From: Bimastos eiseni | Lineage: Eukaryota > Annelida > Clitellata > Crassiclitellata > Lumbricidae | Length of the DNA: 64,000 nt | Reading direction: 5' to 3' | Assembly (NCBI GenBank): GCA_959347315.1 | Contig: OY365814.1 | Span: 31,228,176 to 31,292,175, forward strand | Part shown: piece after piece, positions 61,906 through 64,000 of the stretch | Position numbering within the stretch: the first letter of the stretch is position 1 | Layout: every line of letters begins with the position of its first letter | Position numbers and translations under genes: made by a program | Notes under the pieces: model-generated | Databases searched by the model: none | Told to the model about the DNA's origin: nothing | Seen by the model: the letters and a program-made list of their open reading frames with translations, nothing else

Positions 61906-62399
61906 TCTGAGAGAGAAGATAAAGATAAGTTACTGAGGCAGGTTAAACTTTGGAGGTAACAGAAAAACTAGAAGCCTGTGTAAACAACATGGCCGCCCCC
62001 GCAATAAGCACCTATTTTGGCTGAAAATAGAGCGCACCTAACGACACAACCAAACGCATCAAATTAGTAAGTAAGTAATCAAGACGCCGTCCATGCCATG
62101 ATGGCCATGAAGCGTTAGCAGCGACCTCACTTTCTTAGCCTCGGCATAGGAAGGCGTGAGATAAACTATCTCCCTTACCGACAGCGTACGGCAAGTGCAA
62201 TCGTCATAACTGAGTTGGCTATAGTTATATAAATCTCCGAATTAATCCCTGCCAGAGATTCCAACTCCCGACCACTCCACCGACAGACCAGCATGCTAAC
62301 CAGTGCATCCCTCTCCAGCAAAAATATAGGCCCCAACTAAAATACTAATGGCCGTGTCAGTTACCTTGATCAACTGTTTATGTTAAAAAAAGCATTAAT

Positions 62400-62732
62400 G
62401 GTTTCAGTTTAACGACGCTGTGTGATAACAGGGTTCCTGGCGTCGCCCCTCCTCCTTTATCCAGCCTTGAAACTGGCACTGCCAGACTACGAATAACGCC
62501 GGAGTTAAGTAGTAATTTAAGGGTAACGACACTGTGATAAAAGATCATTGGAGTCGCCCTCCTCACTTGTCTAAGCTTAGGCTGGCACTGTCGGAGCGCA
62601 AGCGGTAGGGGAGCTGTGTCGTCATCAGTGGATGCTGGTAGTTTTAGTTCAACTTAAACGACATTGTGTCATAACAGAGATCAGTAGAGTCGCCCTCCTT
62701 CTTAATCCAGGCTTTGGACTGGCACAAAAAGA
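62400..62732 (+). repeat. Three tandem copies of the dispersed about 80-bp repeat
   Basis: Copies at about 62403-62488, 62518-62600 and 62645-62730. Each runs 'aacgacactgtgataacagagat', then 'gtcgccctcctcctttatcc', then 'ggactggcactgcc' with changes. Confidence 0.8.
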
Positions 62733-63220
62733 CAAAGAAGTCACGACGGCAATAAGAAACTTCTTTCGCGGGCAAAAACCGTGAGAAGAGATCTATCGAA
62801 TGGTGTTGACTTAGCCACGTTGCTTCCTTTTCTACCTATTCTTAGCTATAGTCCGCACGACGACTGTCTTCTTTATTATTGTGATCCAATGGCCCGTCTT
62901 CCGTAAACGCTCCGCTTGAAGCACCTGTTCGAGTCACAGTCATAAAGAGGCTTTCAGTGACACGAAACTATGACGCAATAAGCACCCATGCACATAATAT
63001 ATGTAAATATATTTTTGTACATATAAATATTCATGTATGTATGTATGTCTACTAATTAACTACGGATATACACAAACATAATATACAATTGCACATGTTT
63101 ACGATGTCTTAATTTATTCGCGTTGTTACTACCAGTTACATTACATTGTAAGGGGATGGTGATGCTAATTTTGGTTATAATATTGTAAACATGATGTAAA
63201 TAATATCTTTTTATAGAATT
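62733..63220. other. Nothing recognised (possible intron)
   Basis: AT-rich unique DNA downstream of the candidate exon at 61512; no exon signature found. Confidence 0.4.
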
Positions 63221-63224
63221 TCGA

Positions 63225-63445
63225 TAATAATGATGACAAGGGTGATAATGATGATAATATTAACGGTGAAGATGATGATAATGGTGATAATGATGATGAC
63301 GACAATGGTAATACTGTCACTGATGATGATAATGATGGTGATAATGATGATGACAATAATGGTGATGAGGATGATGATGATCATAATGGTGATAATGCTG
63401 ACGATAATACTAGTGATAATGAAGATAAAAATAGATTTGATTATG

Positions 63446-63494
<49 letters not shown>

Positions 63495-63635
63495 TAATAA
63501 TAATAATAATAATAACAATAATAACAATAATAACAATAATAACAATAATAACAATAATAACAATAATGGTGATAGTGATGATGATAACAATAGTGATATT
63601 GACGAAAGTAATAATGGTGATGATGTTAGGGACCT
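63225..63635. repeat. (GAT)n and (AAT)n/(AAC)n trinucleotide repeat
   Basis: GAT-type repeats (63225-63430) pass into long AAT/AAC runs (63440-63575) and back. Open frames of Met/Ile or Leu are artefacts. Confidence 0.96.
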
Positions 63636-64000
63636 AACACTAAGCTTAATTAAAAACAACAACGCAGGTGTAATAACGATAATAGGGAGCATTGATTCTA
63701 CCTTTCTCCCTATGCAGAAAACCTTTCCGTGACCACGTGTGCATCAGACAGACACGATGCCTGTACGCCTGAGAGTGCATGGGTCGCATTCGAGAGTAGG
63801 GGAATACCAATGGGATCCCATGCAAAGGCCAACAGATGGACGGCTTAATAGTAGCCAATGAACGGAAAGCAACGACCAACTTATAATACGATTTGCAGTT
63901 GGCTTTTGCGGTTGTCTGATGGTTACCTGACTGAAATATGTGTGCGTGTGTAATTATGCATGAATGTTACCCCGCCACTCTTTGCACTCTGAAAGTGCAA
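63636..64000. other. Nothing recognised
   Basis: Unique sequence to the window edge; no splice-bounded frame or RNA gene seen. Confidence 0.4.

Overview
The window is nuclear DNA from an animal. It has spliced genes with GT/AG introns, extracellular TSP1 and CUB modules, a tRNA-derived SINE, hAT-type MITEs, a decayed non-LTR reverse transcriptase and many microsatellites. The frequent word 'taggcct' and the gene content suggest a marine invertebrate deuterostome, possibly an echinoderm. That placement is an inference and is not proven by the sequence.

Layout. (1) 1-10735, minus: one uninterrupted frame of at least 3578 codons that runs off the left edge. It encodes an acidic, apparently disordered protein. 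Its centre is about 42 near-identical 52/53-residue units, each made of four 13-residue monomers, and single diverged 13-residue monomers flank this core. (2) 10736-16721: AT-rich spacer with GA/GACA arrays, a SINE and a foldback element with a telomere-like core. (3) 16722-18521, minus: an intronless 599-residue protein of about 17 alpha-helical 31-residue repeats. (4) 21988-33392, plus: a six-exon gene whose splice phases all agree, giving 1122 residues: signal peptide, N-terminal ectodomain, one TSP1 domain, a CUB-like domain, one membrane helix and a long cytosolic tail. It looks like THSD1 with an added CUB domain. (5) 33393-36134: minisatellite with an inserted MITE, and a dead reverse transcriptase. 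(6) 36135-55355: two paralogous single-pass membrane proteins in head-to-head inverted orientation (36135-42169 minus, 52978-55355 plus). They lie on either side of large inverted-repeat arms and a 5.3-kb spacer that holds a third, smaller membrane protein (45373-46475 minus). (7) 55356-64000: mainly repeats, with two possible CpG-rich promoters and first exons (56999 and 61512).

Shared design. The four membrane-protein genes each place the membrane helix and the whole cytosolic tail on one large 3' exon entered in phase 1. The three in the 36-55 kb block also share an LEKKPP-type tail motif. The two inverted paralogs carry glycosylation-rich 17-residue repeats outside the cell and 12-residue repeats inside, with copy number differing between them (4 versus 6 outside; about 120 versus about 34 inside). 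The main novelty is this cluster of hierarchically amplified coding repeats, together with an inverted repeat whose intron is nearly identical between arms while the adjoining exon has diverged.
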